In this document: one piece after another, positions 1 through 11,118 of the stretch
Numbering within the stretch: position 1 is the stretch's first letter
How the letters are laid out: each line of letters begins with the position of its first letter
DNA from: Dictyocoela muelleri
Lineage: Eukaryota; Microsporidia
Direction: 5' to 3'
NCBI GenBank assembly: GCA_016256075.1
Contig: SDVU01000035.1
Coordinates: forward strand, 1-26,162
Length of the DNA stretch: 26,162 nucleotides
Notes under the pieces: model-generated
What the model was told of the DNA's origin: nothing
The model's input: only the letters and a program-made list of their open reading frames with translations
Database searches by the model: none
Made by a program: the position numbers and the translations under genes

Positions 1-104
1 ATGCAACGATATAATAATGCAACGATATAATAATGCAACGATATAATAATGCAACGATATAATAATGCAACGATATATTTTGCAACGATAAATAGTGCAA
101 CGGA
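1..104. repeat. 16-bp tandem array (atgcaacgatataata)
   Basis: Four exact copies of the 16-base unit atgcaacgatataata run from base 1, followed by a fifth partial copy and two looser copies of the core tgcaacgat up to about base 104. The array starts at the window edge, so its true length is unknown. The core aatgcaacgat recurs in the degenerate 22-bp array near 14.16-14.3 kb, so the two may share ancestry. It has no coding potential. Confidence 0.93.
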
Positions 105-113
105 CTGTAGTAA

Positions 114-275
114 CTACACATATATGTGTAGTGGGTGTCTTTTTGACTACACATATATGTGCAGTGAGTGTTGACTACACATATATGTGTAGTGAGTGTT
201 GACTACACATATGTGTGTAGTGAGTGTTGACTAAACATATATGTGTAGAAAGTTTTGACTACACATTATGTGTAG
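114..275. repeat. 28-bp palindromic minisatellite (array 1)
   Basis: Six copies of the 18-base palindrome ctacacatatatgtgtag or a close variant start at 114, 147, 175, 203, 231 and 259. The first spacing is 33 bases and the rest are exactly 28. The spacer is tgagtgttga; the first is longer (tgggtgtctttttga) and resembles the spacer of the next array. The last unit extends to gactacacattatgtgtagtc, an almost perfect inverted repeat. The array is followed by gtcgtttaaagttt, echoed at the end of the second array. Each unit could form a hairpin or cruciform. Confidence 0.92.
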
Positions 276-324
276 TCGGTCGTTTAAAGTTTAATATAAC
301 ATATATTCAATAGTCCAACTTTTT

Positions 325-548
325 TTACACATATATGTGTAATGGGTGTATTTTTTTATTACACATATATGTGTAATGGGTGTATTTTTTTATTACACAT
401 ATATGTGTAATGGGTGTATTTTTCTATTACACATATATGTGTAATGAGTGTATTTTTTTATTACACATATATGTGTAATGGATGTATTTTTTTATTACAC
501 ATATATGTGTAATGAATGTTTTTTTTTATTACACAAATATGTGTAATA
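325..548. repeat. 34-bp palindromic minisatellite (array 2)
   Basis: Seven copies start at 325, 359, 393, 427, 461, 495 and 529, with a strictly constant 34-base period. Each unit holds the perfect 18-base palindrome ttacacatatatgtgtaa plus a 16-base spacer close to tgggtgtattttttta. The palindrome equals that of array 1 except that its outermost c/g pair is replaced by t/a, so self-complementarity is kept. The last copy has one change (acaaatatg). It ends in aatcgtttaagggtt, matching the end of array 1. Confidence 0.94.
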
Positions 549-2090
549 AATCGTTTAAGGGTTAAAAAAATTAGAATTAAAATTAAAGAAATAATAGTCA
601 TTCTAACTATATATACTTAATATAATAATCTTTTGTTTATATGATTTTTGTTGATTATGGTAGAAAAGAAATATCTTTTTTTTTGTATATATAATTAGTC
701 TTTATCAGGCAAAACATAAAATAATCTTTGAAAAAATATCGTTTAGATAATTATAATATCTATTCTGAGTATAAGAAAATTGAAGTAATTATGGCTCAGT
801 ATAACAGAACAATAAATTTAAAAATGAGGATGTTGTACAGAGTTTTATTCCTTATTGTTAAAAGCAAAATAATTAGGACAGATCTCACATATTTTGTATC
901 ATAGAACGTTATCATAAATAAGACGCAATTACACATTTATTCATCGCAGTTAATACTAATTTGTAACCTGAAACGCAGAAAATTTAAACAATAAATGTAA
1001 AAATCTCTCGTACTTCTATCAAATTTATTTGTATGTTAATATCCATTATTTTTCGAAAATTTCTATAATTAATTTATACTTTACTAACTACACAATCAAA
1101 AATTTAAATTACAAGAAATTATAAATAATAGTTTCAAGTATATAAAAAAACATTAAATATTCGTCTTTAAGTATTACACTAAATGTATTTAATGATAAAA
1201 TTTAATTAAATCGTTTATTTATTTCATTTATTTTTGTATTTTTTATAATCAAAATAAAATATAAAATAAGAAAATTTTATTATTATTTAAGATTTATATC
1301 GGAGCAGTTTTTTACCAAGTATCATAGATAAAAATTTTTTAATTTTTAAAAATTTTACAAATTAATATATCATTTTTACATTTCAAGAATGTATATATAT
1401 ATATATATATATTAATTTAATTAATAAATTATCGAGCGAAAAAAAAAGTATATTTAATTTTTATTATAGCCATTAATAGATTGTAAATTGCTTACTTTTC
1501 CGATTGAAGTGTAAATTTTTGTGTCTATATATCATTTAAAAAGACCTTATCTACCTAATTAGAATTAGTAAGAGCTTAATCTCCTTTAACAAGAAGTATA
1601 TAATGTATAATAGTTTAAAAATGTTATTTTAAAGTTATAGCATTGTGGGATTATGTAAAATATCTACAAAAAAAATATATGTAAAATATAAAACCTTAAA
1701 AAAATATAAACAAATTACTAGATTAAAAATAATATTTTGTTAAATTGATTTCAAGTATATTACACAACATCAAATGAAATAAATATCCACTTATAAAATA
1801 CTTTTTATTTTCTCATCCCAGCTGGAATGGTAATTTACTTGTTTATAAATTCTTCGTTATATAATTTTTTTTTGGTATGATATACTCTACATTTCATAAA
1901 CCGAGTTGTTTAGATTGACATTTTTTTTAAATATTCGATCAATACTCTATCTTGTGAACATAGTACTCTATAATATATCGTTTTAATATGCTAACATAAT
2001 CAATTAGTGTCGCTAGAAGTAAGATTTACACTTCTATTGTATGGTGTCGCCGCCCATATGCTACAACCTTAAAGCCGTCACGTCACCATT
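549..2090. other. AT-rich stretch without recognised genes
   Basis: I see no transposase block, RNA gene or long open frame. A short TA microsatellite lies at about 1390-1411. The stretch 790-870 is slightly less AT-biased, but its translations match nothing I recognise. Confidence 0.6.
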
Positions 2091-2094
2091 TTAA

Positions 2095-2245
2095 AGATAC
2101 TAACATTTTTATTTCTTATGATTATTATTTAAAGAAATTCTTTCACCCCGAATTCGAACACAAAATATTTACTACAATCTAAATTATACCTACGATTGAC
2201 GCGGATTTAATCTATTAAATCACAAAAATTTAAAAATTAAAGAAA
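2095..2245 (-). repeat. possible tRNA-like relic (weak)
   Basis: Read on the minus strand, a D-arm-like segment (about 2205-2225) is followed by the B-box-like tgttcgaattcgggg near 2140-2157. The A-to-B spacing is about 58 bases, longer than in an ordinary tRNA but possible for a long-variable-arm type. The stems are not intact. The tail after the B box (aataataatcataagaaataaaa) loosely resembles the tail of the two SINE-like copies near 15 kb. It could be a decayed tRNA, a decayed SINE head or chance. Confidence 0.25.
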
Positions 2246-2304
2246 AAAAACATTTTACATTTTTTAATATAATCGGTTAAAAAATAAGCCTGTAGAAAAA
2301 TATG

Positions 2305-2390
2305 AGCTGCTAAAAACAACCCGATAGTACAGGGGTTAACACTTTGAATTAAAATTTTAGCATCGAACTATAAATACCGATGACCGCTCT
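2305..2390 (+). repeat. possible tRNA pseudogene or SINE head (weak)
   Basis: The segment gatagtacaggggttaacac (about 2323-2342) closely resembles a D-arm/A-box. It is followed by a weakly paired anticodon-arm-like stretch and a B-box-like atcgaac about 36 bases after the A box. The acceptor stem cannot be paired and the T arm is eroded, so a functional tRNA is excluded. Confidence 0.3.
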
Positions 2391-3645
2391 ATAATAAATA
2401 ATGAGGGAATGAGTTTAATCGGATAAAAGTATAAAATACAGTTATTATATACTGTTGTTCAGAATTGTAAAGCTGATAGAGACTTGGTCTAATATGAAAT
2501 TGAAGCAGAAGATCATCTCCTAGGTGGTGGATGAGAAGACCGACGCATCTCAGTGTTGTGTAGTGAAAAATAAAAATAATTGCAGTGCTACTAATTGCCA
2601 ATATCATGCTAAGTCATTGATAAAACTTAAAACGAGTAATAGCTAGCTTATAGGCAGCTTAGATAGTAAAGTTTTTTATTAACACTGGGAACAGAAGGTC
2701 TAAATAGTATGGAAGAAGATAACTCTTTGGTTTAAAGCTAGAGAAGGTGACAGCATGTAATATATTTAGCCGATAATAAAAATATAAGTCGATTAAAAAA
2801 AAATATAAGCCGATTTATAAAAAAAAATATAAGTTGACATTAATGAGAGGACAAAAAGCAAGTAACAGTCAATAGGTCTATAATAAAAGATGAGGTTTCA
2901 AAAAAAAATTTAATGATAATATTTACACATAATTAATTCAAAAAAATTCTAGAAAGTAAATTAAAACATGAACTAGGCGTTTTTTTATATCCAGAAATAA
3001 GAAACCTCGATATAAAAATATTAACCAAATTTGACTAGTTATATAAAATATATTTAATATATGTATTTTAATATTTTTAATTTTTTATCTAAGGATAAAA
3101 AAATACTTTCTAAATCGTAGGACCGAGTCATCTTTAAGTCTAAAACCATCTTAGTCTTCTGTAGACATTTTTAAAATAAATATAAAGAAAAATCTGAGTT
3201 CAGCTTATATAGCTGGCGGGAGAGGTAGCTGACTAAAATATATTTCTTCATATTTTTTTAATATAAATTTATTAATTGCGTACATATAAATAAATAAAAA
3301 TCTGTGAATCATTTAAAAATTTTAATCAAAAATATTAGTAAAATAATGACTATCAAAACCTTCCAAAGTTTATAAATAAAAAATAATAAGGAAACTAAAA
3401 AAAATACAAAAAATAATATAAATAAAATTATATAATTAGGATGTAACATTCGAAACATCTAGCTTTGCGAGCAATAGCTGTAGCGGGCTGGTAGCGAAAC
3501 ATACAATACATTTTTTATGCAATAATTTTTTTAATTGACTAAGTGGTATAGTAACAGATACATAAGTTTTGTTATTACAAAGTGATTAACATTATTTATT
3601 TGACGTCTATAAAAAATAAAATAAACAAAAATGTCATAATTCGTT
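2391..3645. other. unassigned AT-rich stretch with a short tandem repeat
   Basis: Three imperfect copies of aaatataagycgatt separated by A-runs lie at about 2768-2840. Bases 2450-2650 are less AT-biased, but the 72-codon minus-strand frame there matches no family I know. A small hairpin (cagct-tatat-agctg) lies near 3200. Nothing else could be identified. Confidence 0.5.
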
Positions 3646-3649
3646 GTAT

Positions 3650-5000
3650 CCTCTAGTAGAGAGAAACATAGGCCATGGAGCTCGTATAATCGTTCAAAAC
3701 ATCGAATGAGACAATTATTACTTTATATGAACTTATGGGTTGATAAAAGACTCATGTAAAATTTATAAATAATTTGAACTCTATTTAGAGAACATAAATC
3801 TTTATTATTTAAATACTCTCATGAACAAGTTGTCAGAAAAAAATTTAATAATTTGTAAAGAATGTAACAAGTCTAGTAATATTTCTAAACGATTGTTATC
3901 ATAAAAGTATAATATGTTTCAAGAAAGCGTTTTTAGATCTAAAAATACATCTGAGCAATGCAGGCAAGAAACATAAAACAAAAATTCATCTTGAAAGAGA
4001 AGAAACGCAAAACGAGTTTTTTCTTGCATGATAGATAATCAAATCCCAAAGTATTTTCTTGTCTTAGAAAGCGCAATGTTTTTGTTATATAGACCTTTCT
4101 TAAAGATATAACCGATAAAATCGCAAAAAAAAATAATAATAAAGTTTGTTCACAGTTTATTAATGGCCGGATAAGTTAAAGATAAGAATTGATCTGTCTT
4201 TAAAAAATATTTTATATTAATCTTAATCTGTTTTAACAAGCTTGATCCCGGATTTAATTGCCATATTCGGGTTAATAAAAACAACTACGATACATGCAAT
4301 ATATATTATTGCGATAAAACAACTTTATAATATAAAAACGGTCGCTAACATGAATGTTACACCAAATAATAGTTGTAAAGGCATTTATAAAAAAAAAGTA
4401 CGTAAAACGGTACATCTAATGTGTAGCTTTGGGCAAGAAAAAATAATCCGCTTGTTCTAAAAAATTTAAAGCAACCTACATCACAAGAAATATTAAGATA
4501 GAAGAAGTAGGATAATATACACTCTTTCGGGTAAGGCTCGTATTACTAGTATGTTTTTTACTGCTTTTCCGAGCATTTGAATGAATAAGGTAAAAAGGTT
4601 TGGAAAAAGTTCCTTTCCCTAGATAATGCTCCTTTTCATGTAGTTTTATAATTTATGTATCATTTAGAATTTTATTTCCACAAATATACAGCCTCAATCA
4701 CCAGCCTTTAAATCGGGAAATAGCTAAGCCCTTCAAAATACTACAGTTATTTAATGATTTTGTTGATTACAACCACCTCTTAATTATTAGTATATACTAA
4801 TCTCAAAATATATATCAAAGATGAAATTATTTTAATATCTATAGCTATGCATGAATTTCAGAAGAGAGAATAAATATTTTGTTTAAGAAAAGGTTATAAT
4901 TATGAACTTGACTTCGAACAGCGTCATATGAAATTTTTTGTTTATAACTGTTTTATAAAATATTTTGATAATGTATACAACGAGTTTATCTAGTGCAATG
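3650..5000 (+). pseudogene. pogo/Tigger-like (DDE_1) transposase relic
   Basis: This is a decayed cut-and-paste transposase of the pogo/Tigger/CENP-B-like group, whose intact members excise and reinsert the element in the nucleus. Blocks appear in family order: RKTVHLMCSFGQEKI (4400-4445), where relatives have a K-R-VT-LLC block; GKARITSMFF (about 4528-4560), where relatives have KAWMTS-LF; LDNAPFH (4619-4639), the conserved DNAPSH motif with the second catalytic Asp; HQPLNREIAKPFK (4699-4737), the LQPLDQGII-FK block; and ILISIAMHEFQKRE (about 4826-4870), the late DAI-AW-V block. The N-terminal DNA-binding part between 3650 and 4240 is too eroded to recognise, so the left boundary is a guess. 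Many stops and several frame changes show it is old. No terminal inverted repeats were found. A second relic of the group lies at 15.5-17.0 kb on the other strand. Confidence 0.8.
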
Positions 5001-6110
5001 TAAGAGATTTTAAGATTTCTATAGTTAAATGGTGTTCAACCTAGTATCCTACGTCTCTATAAACTGCAAGGGTTTTACTAGGACCGCAATCGAGCTTAAT
5101 AGAATAATGATTATTCAAAAAAATAATATTTTTTACAATATAATTTTTTTTTTAAAAAATATAAAAAAAAATTTAAATTAGTTTACTTATTTTTATCCAC
5201 ATAATTGTATAATAACTTTTTGTCTCAGTTTTGACTTGTTTAATATTTTTCAAACTTTATACACGATCCTAGGGGGTGTTTGTGTTAACGTAATGATTAA
5301 GTCTTTGAAATGGTTTATTGTAAATTATGCCATGAGATAAACTTAATTCTATAATCATTATACTATCTTTATTAATTTGTGTATATATTTTAAAGTTAAA
5401 ACTTTTTTAAAGATTTTTTTTCTATTTGTACAACATAAAAACCTTACTTGTTTCTAATTTCTTCTTTAACAAGACAAAGAAATAGGCAGCTTTTGCTTGA
5501 TGTTCGTTGTAATATTTTTGTTCTCAACGTTTATTTAACAATTCCAAGCTAATTTTTCTAATCAAGCAATTGTTTTCTCTCGAATATAAGAGAGTTGTTA
5601 GGTTTTTTTAATAAAAGAGGCTTTGTAATTCTCGAGGGAAGACATTAGCAATTATTAAATATCTTGTTTTATTTCTTAGTTTATTTTATAGTCGCGAAGA
5701 TTCTACTAAAAGTATCTATGAAGAAATATGGTTTTATTTTTTTTACCTTAACTTGATCTCATAAAGATAAGTAAAACGTAAAAAAACTATTATTAAATTT
5801 ATGTGATTCACAAAGTGTTATTTATTTTTTATTGATGAACTAGTATTTTTTCACCCCTATAAAACCTTTTCTTCTGATAACGACGCACCTATCTTTTTCC
5901 TCCTTTTATTAATATTTAAAATAATAAAGAAATATATACTCTTTTATTATGCGAGCATTCCTATGTTTAAGATTTTAAACAATTGTGAGATTTTGTTAAG
6001 CCGTATGCAACAGGATATAAATAAAACGTACAATATATTTAACGTATTTCAGATTTTTAATTTTTTTTCATTTTTTTTCTTAAAAAATTTACGTACAAAA
6101 ATTTAAATGA
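5001..6110. other. AT-rich stretch without recognised genes
   Basis: Nothing with a recognisable protein block was found on either strand. Bases 5250-5640 on the minus strand give short peptide-like runs that match no family I know. They may be noise or the debris of another element. Confidence 0.5.
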
Positions 6111-6116
6111 CTATAA

Positions 6117-7829
6117 AAAAGATGGATCATTTCTTATTTAAAACAAGGATTCACTTTTATTAAGATGGTTGAGAAAGAAAATAGTGTGTAAAATGATAAA
6201 AGGTAAGCATCAACTTCTTTAAACCAAAGTAAACTCAATAGGCATTTGAAAGTAGCTATCTTCATATAATTAATAAAGATTATGAATTTTTTACACAAAA
6301 AACAAGAAATATAAATTTTTCTACACGTGATACTACAAGAATTTTCAAAAAAAATAAACATCTGGATAATAAGCTTCTTTTGAAGTCTCCGGCAAGATTG
6401 CATTAATATAACCTCATACGATTAGAGAACAATAAATACTCTTTGTTGTGACGATAGAATAAAAAATTATACTCTTCTGAATGTCAAAATTCAAAGCAGG
6501 TCTCTATATCGAACAATACTGTAATGATGGTTATAAAGATATGTCTGGTCACATTTTTTTTAAGTAGCTACGAAAGTTAGATATTAAAGATACAAATTTT
6601 ATGCTATCCAAATCTATGAAACGGCAGACATGGCTCATATGGTTCAACTTTGTGTTACATCAGATACATAAAACATGTTCACATTAGAGATGAATTTATT
6701 TTATGTGAAACACTTAGACCAAGACCTGCTGTCAAAATATTTTCACGGGTTGACATTGTTTATTTTAGAAACAGCATCGAATAAAAATACTGTTGTGTAT
6801 CGACAGATAGAGCCTTAGAAATGTATTGATGTCGTTCTGGCTACTAACTCTAGTGAAAAGACACGGACAAACATTATAGGAGTTCAGTGTTTGTTCTTCG
6901 AAAAAATTTATAATAAATAGCTCTTTTAGGTACACTAAATTTTTAGAGGTTTAGATAATGGCGGTAAATTCGGTATAACAGCACTTAACAAGTGTTTGTT
7001 TTCTTAGCTCAGTAAAGAAATTTATTCTGATTTTTGAAAAGGTTTTTTTACACTCACAAGTTAGTTTGGTTGCTAATGTTAAGGTTTTAAAAGGACTATT
7101 CGGATGACGTAGAATAATTCAAGAGTTTTTTTAAAAGAAAAACAATATTTATAAAATATTTTTAGAAAATCGCATTCATTTATATTAGCCATTTGTGAGG
7201 TCAGAATATTTTCGTCAATTTAATAAATTTAATGTGCAAGCAAGAATACATGACAGTTTTACATTGTCAGGAACACCCATTGCATTTCAAGTAGAAATTT
7301 TTTTTTTAGTCTAAATAGCTTAGAAGAAAGAAACTTACCATATATGACAATTTAATTCTTTATAGATAAAAATGATCACAAAGTTTGCGAATCCATTATT
7401 AAAACGATAATTCAACATAAAATGATCCTAAATAAGAAAATATTATTTCCTGGATTTTCAAGTGTTTAAAAACATACAGATTTGTGAGATTTCCGTTTTC
7501 GATTTCAGTTGATGATCTGCCTTTTGGTGAGATTATTATTTATAATCAATTCATAGCTTATTGAATGATGGGAATGCAGAACATATTTTTAGAGAAATGT
7601 GTTGTATTATAATCTGCATATAAATGACAAACTTCTTTACCAGATGATCGAAAATCGCGATAAATTTTATTTGTTCTTTTTTTTTATACTTATGAGTGTT
7701 TAAGATTGTTGCCCACGGATCTTTCAATGGAATCGAAATGTTCAATATATTAAGGTCCAGTATGATATGAGAGTTGCATTGAGTAAAACAACTCGAATAT
7801 TCAATAATGGTCAAGCAAAAACAATCTAA
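6117..7829 (+). pseudogene. hAT-superfamily transposase relic with BED finger
   Basis: This is a nearly full-length decayed hAT transposase resembling the ZBED5/SCAND3-like branch; intact relatives are about 600 residues and this spans about 570 codons. Blocks in order: BED-finger region YLKQGFTFI and SKLNRHL (6130-6250); ASFEVSGKIAL then PHTIREQ (about 6375-6425), where relatives have ASY-VA-RIA and PHTIGEEL; RDEFILCETLRP (about 6685-6725), the KEEFLFCE-L block of the RNase H-like core; TNIIGVQCLFF (about 6870-6900), the G-HC-IH region; NIYKIF and FNKFNVQ (7150-7235); RFPFSISVDDLPF (about 7485-7525); and YDMRVALSKTTRIFNNGQ near the C-terminus, with a natural stop at 7827-7829. It has many stops and several frame changes. 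The BED-finger cysteines are no longer readable in one frame. No terminal inverted repeats or 8-bp target duplication were recognised. Confidence 0.85.
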
Positions 7830-9261
7830 ACTCTAAATAAAAAAACATTATTTTTTTTGAATTTATGAGTATTAAAAAAAAAATTGCAATCATTTATATA
7901 TTTTGTATTCTTTATAAAATTAGTATTATCATATTTTAATACTTTCATGTTCTATAACTGCGTGCTGTAAAATTTTTTTTTCACGCTAAATCACAAATAT
8001 AACTAGGTTATGAACAAGTTATATAGAAAATGGTCTCCCGTTTCTTTGGCCTGAAAGTTTTTTCGAATCTGTCTTAAAAATTTGACATTATAAATATATA
8101 TTTCTAACTATAAAAAAATCCTAGTTCAACATCACAAAGAGTTGTCTCCCCTCATGGTACTTAGATCTTTTTTATTCACATGTTGAAAAAATACGTCGCA
8201 ATAAAGCTACACAAATTACTACGTTTTTACACCATTTTCGTTTTAGCAAATACGTCCATATACGGGTTATTATGGGTTTTTGTAATTCATTTGCCTATTT
8301 TTATTTCCGAGATGCGTCTAGGTACTAACCACTCAGCACAAGAGCTTCTTCTGTTTCATTGTCTTTTTAGATAAAATATTAAAAGTCTTACTACGATATT
8401 ACACTGTATATTAAGCCTATTGTTATATAATTATTTACCATCTAATCGTATCCTATTTTTCTATTTTGTACTTCTGCGGTATTACATGCAAGATACATTA
8501 TTTAAAACGAATGAGAACTATTGACTATCTAGCCAGTTTACGATTGAGGGATATGTTCTCACTTTATTCTGATTAATAATAATTGTACATAGTTTGATGT
8601 CCGCATATTTTTTTATACTTTGACCGATCCGCGATTTTCAATTAATTTTTCCAATCCGTGTAAAAAGGTTATGGACCACTGCTATAAAAGATCCTGTAGA
8701 CATGAGTCTTATTTGGGAGGTGGTAATTTATCGTTTAAGAATTCTTGAACATTTTTACCGAGCAGCTGACAAATAACCCCCTTCCAGTCTAAAAGAGTTA
8801 ATGATTCTAAAAGGTAGCCATCATAGAAAGCGTAATAAAAATTTCGATTTAGGGAGAAAGAACTAATTATATTGGGAGAAAAGAATTGAAAACTGTTTAA
8901 CTTGCTGAAGTAAAATTATTTATTGTTAATGTTTGAAAAAAAAATATATTTCATGGTTTAAAAAAAACTCCTCCCCTAGTAAAAACCCCCGTATAAGCCA
9001 ATTTATCTAAAAATCTAGCCCCATGCCGAAATTGCACTTTAATGGCGTGTTGAAACTAAAGCAAATAAAACGAGAGTCTACTTTCTATAAGCATGAAAAC
9101 ATAGAAAGACTGAGTTTTTTCAAAGTTTAATATGGCGGGACAATAATACGCTTCTTTATTTATATATTATTTTTTTATCTGAAGATATAGAGAAGATATC
9201 CTTATGTGAAGAATATAGAGAAAGCCGCAAAGTAATGTTTTAATCTTTAAAAGTATTATGT

Positions 9262-9345
9262 GTTGAAAAATATTATTCTTGTATATATCTTGTCAGATCA
9301 TATCGAAAAAAAAAATAAATTATGAACTTAAGCTCATCTGATAAT
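9262..9345 (+). repeat. dispersed repeat, copy 1
   Basis: The segment around ttcttgtatatatcttgtcagatcatatcgaaaaaaa, followed by aacttaagctcatctg, is repeated at about 10151-10205 as ttcttttatatatattgtctgatcatatcaaaaaaa, followed by ttttaagcatctg. The similarity is clear over roughly 55-60 bases with small gaps. Its nature is unknown. Confidence 0.6.
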
Positions 9346-10122
9346 TATTCGACACATTCATTTTAGCGCCAAAATATATTTTAGCGCTAATTCTATGTTT
9401 CAATTATTTATTATATACCAAAATTAATTTTTAAAAAAATCGATTTTTTAGAGACAAATTATATAATAACGAATATTGGTTAGCACTCAAATAAATGTGT
9501 TAAATACATTTTTCAATAAATTGAGTGCCTTTAAATTTATAAATAAAAATTTTTAGAAATTTTTAATTAACTATTTTAGATGTTAACCTATTTACTTTAT
9601 GACACAATAAACAATAACCATTCTTTAGATAGTTTAATCTCATGATTTTTTGATTGCCTATTATTTAAAAAATCAAAAATTACCTTATTTAAATATCGAC
9701 GATATAACGTTAATATATAATTGAGAAAATTCCATAACTTTCCTTAGAAAATATAATTTCAATTTCTCTAATTTTGGATAAGAAGTATCAAAGATAGATG
9801 TAATTAACAAAAAACGTCTCTTGTTTAAATATTAAGACTCTGTACAGTTATTATTTATTGCTACACTAATCATAATGCAACAAAAAACATTACAGAATTT
9901 ATAATTAAAATTTTTTTTGTTTCTTTATAGTTAAAATTTTTATAAAAAAAACAGATAAAATAGAAAGATCGTTTCTACACTGTTTATACTGATTAAAATC
10001 TATTTCACAAGGGAAAAAAACTAATTGAATCATAAAAGCAATAAACGATTGTCATTTCTATAATTAATTTTATAAAATTTAATTGGGGTAAAATGTAGAA
10101 AATGTAATTGGAGCTTATCTCC

Positions 10123-10138
10123 ATTTGAGCGCTCAAAT
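10123..10138. repeat. 16-bp perfect palindrome atttgagcgctcaaat
   Basis: The sequence is perfectly self-complementary. It lies just upstream of the second dispersed-repeat copy and just downstream of a short hairpin (ggag-cttat-ctcc). Two agcgcY motifs lie just downstream of the first copy (about 9365 and 9384). Function unknown. Confidence 0.6.
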
Positions 10139-10147
10139 TAATGTGCC

Positions 10148-10205
10148 ATAAGCATTCTTTTATATATATTGTCTGATCATATCAAAAAAAATTTTAAGCA
10201 TCTGT
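10148..10205 (+). repeat. dispersed repeat, copy 2
   Basis: This is the second copy of the repeat at about 9262-9345, in the same orientation. The shared core is tcatatcRaaaaaaa, flanked by a TA-rich lead and an aag-catctg end. Confidence 0.6.
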
Positions 10206-11118
10206 TTATCTGAAGAATATATGATCTTTTTGAGTGTAATATATATGTTTTATTGATTCTTTACATTCACGAAACATTTTTCACAGAAGAAATAGTTATA
10301 GTACAAATCGACTCATTATTTATAAAGCACATTTCAATAAGTAAGGTAGTAGCGAACTTTTTGTTCTTAAATAGATAAACAGATTATTTGAAAATTAAAA
10401 AAATCTTTTATATCTTAGACGATTTTTTATATACAAAATGATAAAAACTTTTTTGATATGTCTATAAAATTTTTTTACCATTAAATAGTAATATCAGCTA
10501 TAATTAATATTTGATTTATATTGTATTATATCAGATATTTATCTCATGAAATAATTATTTTTAATACTCATTTTATTATGTAAAACACTCATGAAAAAAA
10601 TTTTCATTCATTAAAATAAAAAAATTTATTATAAAACAATGATTAATTTTATTATAGCTCTACTATATAAATTATAAGTTAGATATAAAATATTTACCGG
10701 CTGAGATGTAACACAATCAGTGCATAAACTACTTGAACTTCCGAACATTTTATTATTTTAACATATATGTTGTGATTATCTTTATATATAAATTTTATAA
10801 ATATTTTAATTAATTTTAAATTACTTCAGTGAATTTTTTGTTTCATAAAGGTTCGAATCATTAGATCTCGTTAATTGAAAATATTTTATTACTCGCAAAT
10901 GAACACAAAAAATATATTTACAATATCAATAAATATTCTTTCTAAAAAAAAACATTTTTGTTTATATAGTATTTTAAAATAAATAATTAAAATATTGTCT
11001 ATATCTTTTTTTACATTATTATTTTTTCTATTCATTCTTATAATCTGAAAATAAATGTTATATTAATGATAAATATCAAATACAGCCCATTTTATGATTT
11101 TTAACTCTTGTTATATAA

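Larger units (their letters stand above)
7830..11115. other. long AT-rich desert
   Basis: No recognisable gene or element lies here apart from the small repeats listed separately. Bases 8100-8950 are less AT-biased and hold a 64-codon forward frame, but neither strand matches a family I can name; they could be another eroded element. Around 10848 there is an isolated B-box-like ggttcgaatca with no A box at the right distance. Confidence 0.5.

Noticed and set aside
325-548. CRISPR array, because of exact 34-bp periodicity with a palindromic core
   Set aside because: The whole unit repeats, including the part that would be the spacer, so there are no unique spacers. No cas-like gene is present and the window looks eukaryotic.
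1-548. Telomere or subtelomere at the window start
   Set aside because: None of the units resembles a telomeric repeat, and the window start is arbitrary; the arrays alone do not show a chromosome end.
2305-2390. Functional tRNA gene
   Set aside because: The acceptor stem cannot pair and the T arm is broken; only the D-arm resemblance is good.
2389-2607. 72-codon minus-strand open frame as a membrane peptide
   Set aside because: It is hydrophobic only through AT-rich codons, with no signal, motif or supporting context.
6134-6403. 89-codon minus-strand open frame
   Set aside because: It is antisense to the BED-finger region of the hAT relic and has no motif of its own.
8180-8374. 64-codon forward open frame as a host gene
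   Set aside because: It is short, has no recognisable motif and no conserved neighbour; one such frame is expected by chance in the less AT-biased block.
10845-10860. Another SINE-like head at ggttcgaatca
   Set aside because: There is no A-box-like segment at tRNA spacing upstream and no shared tail downstream.
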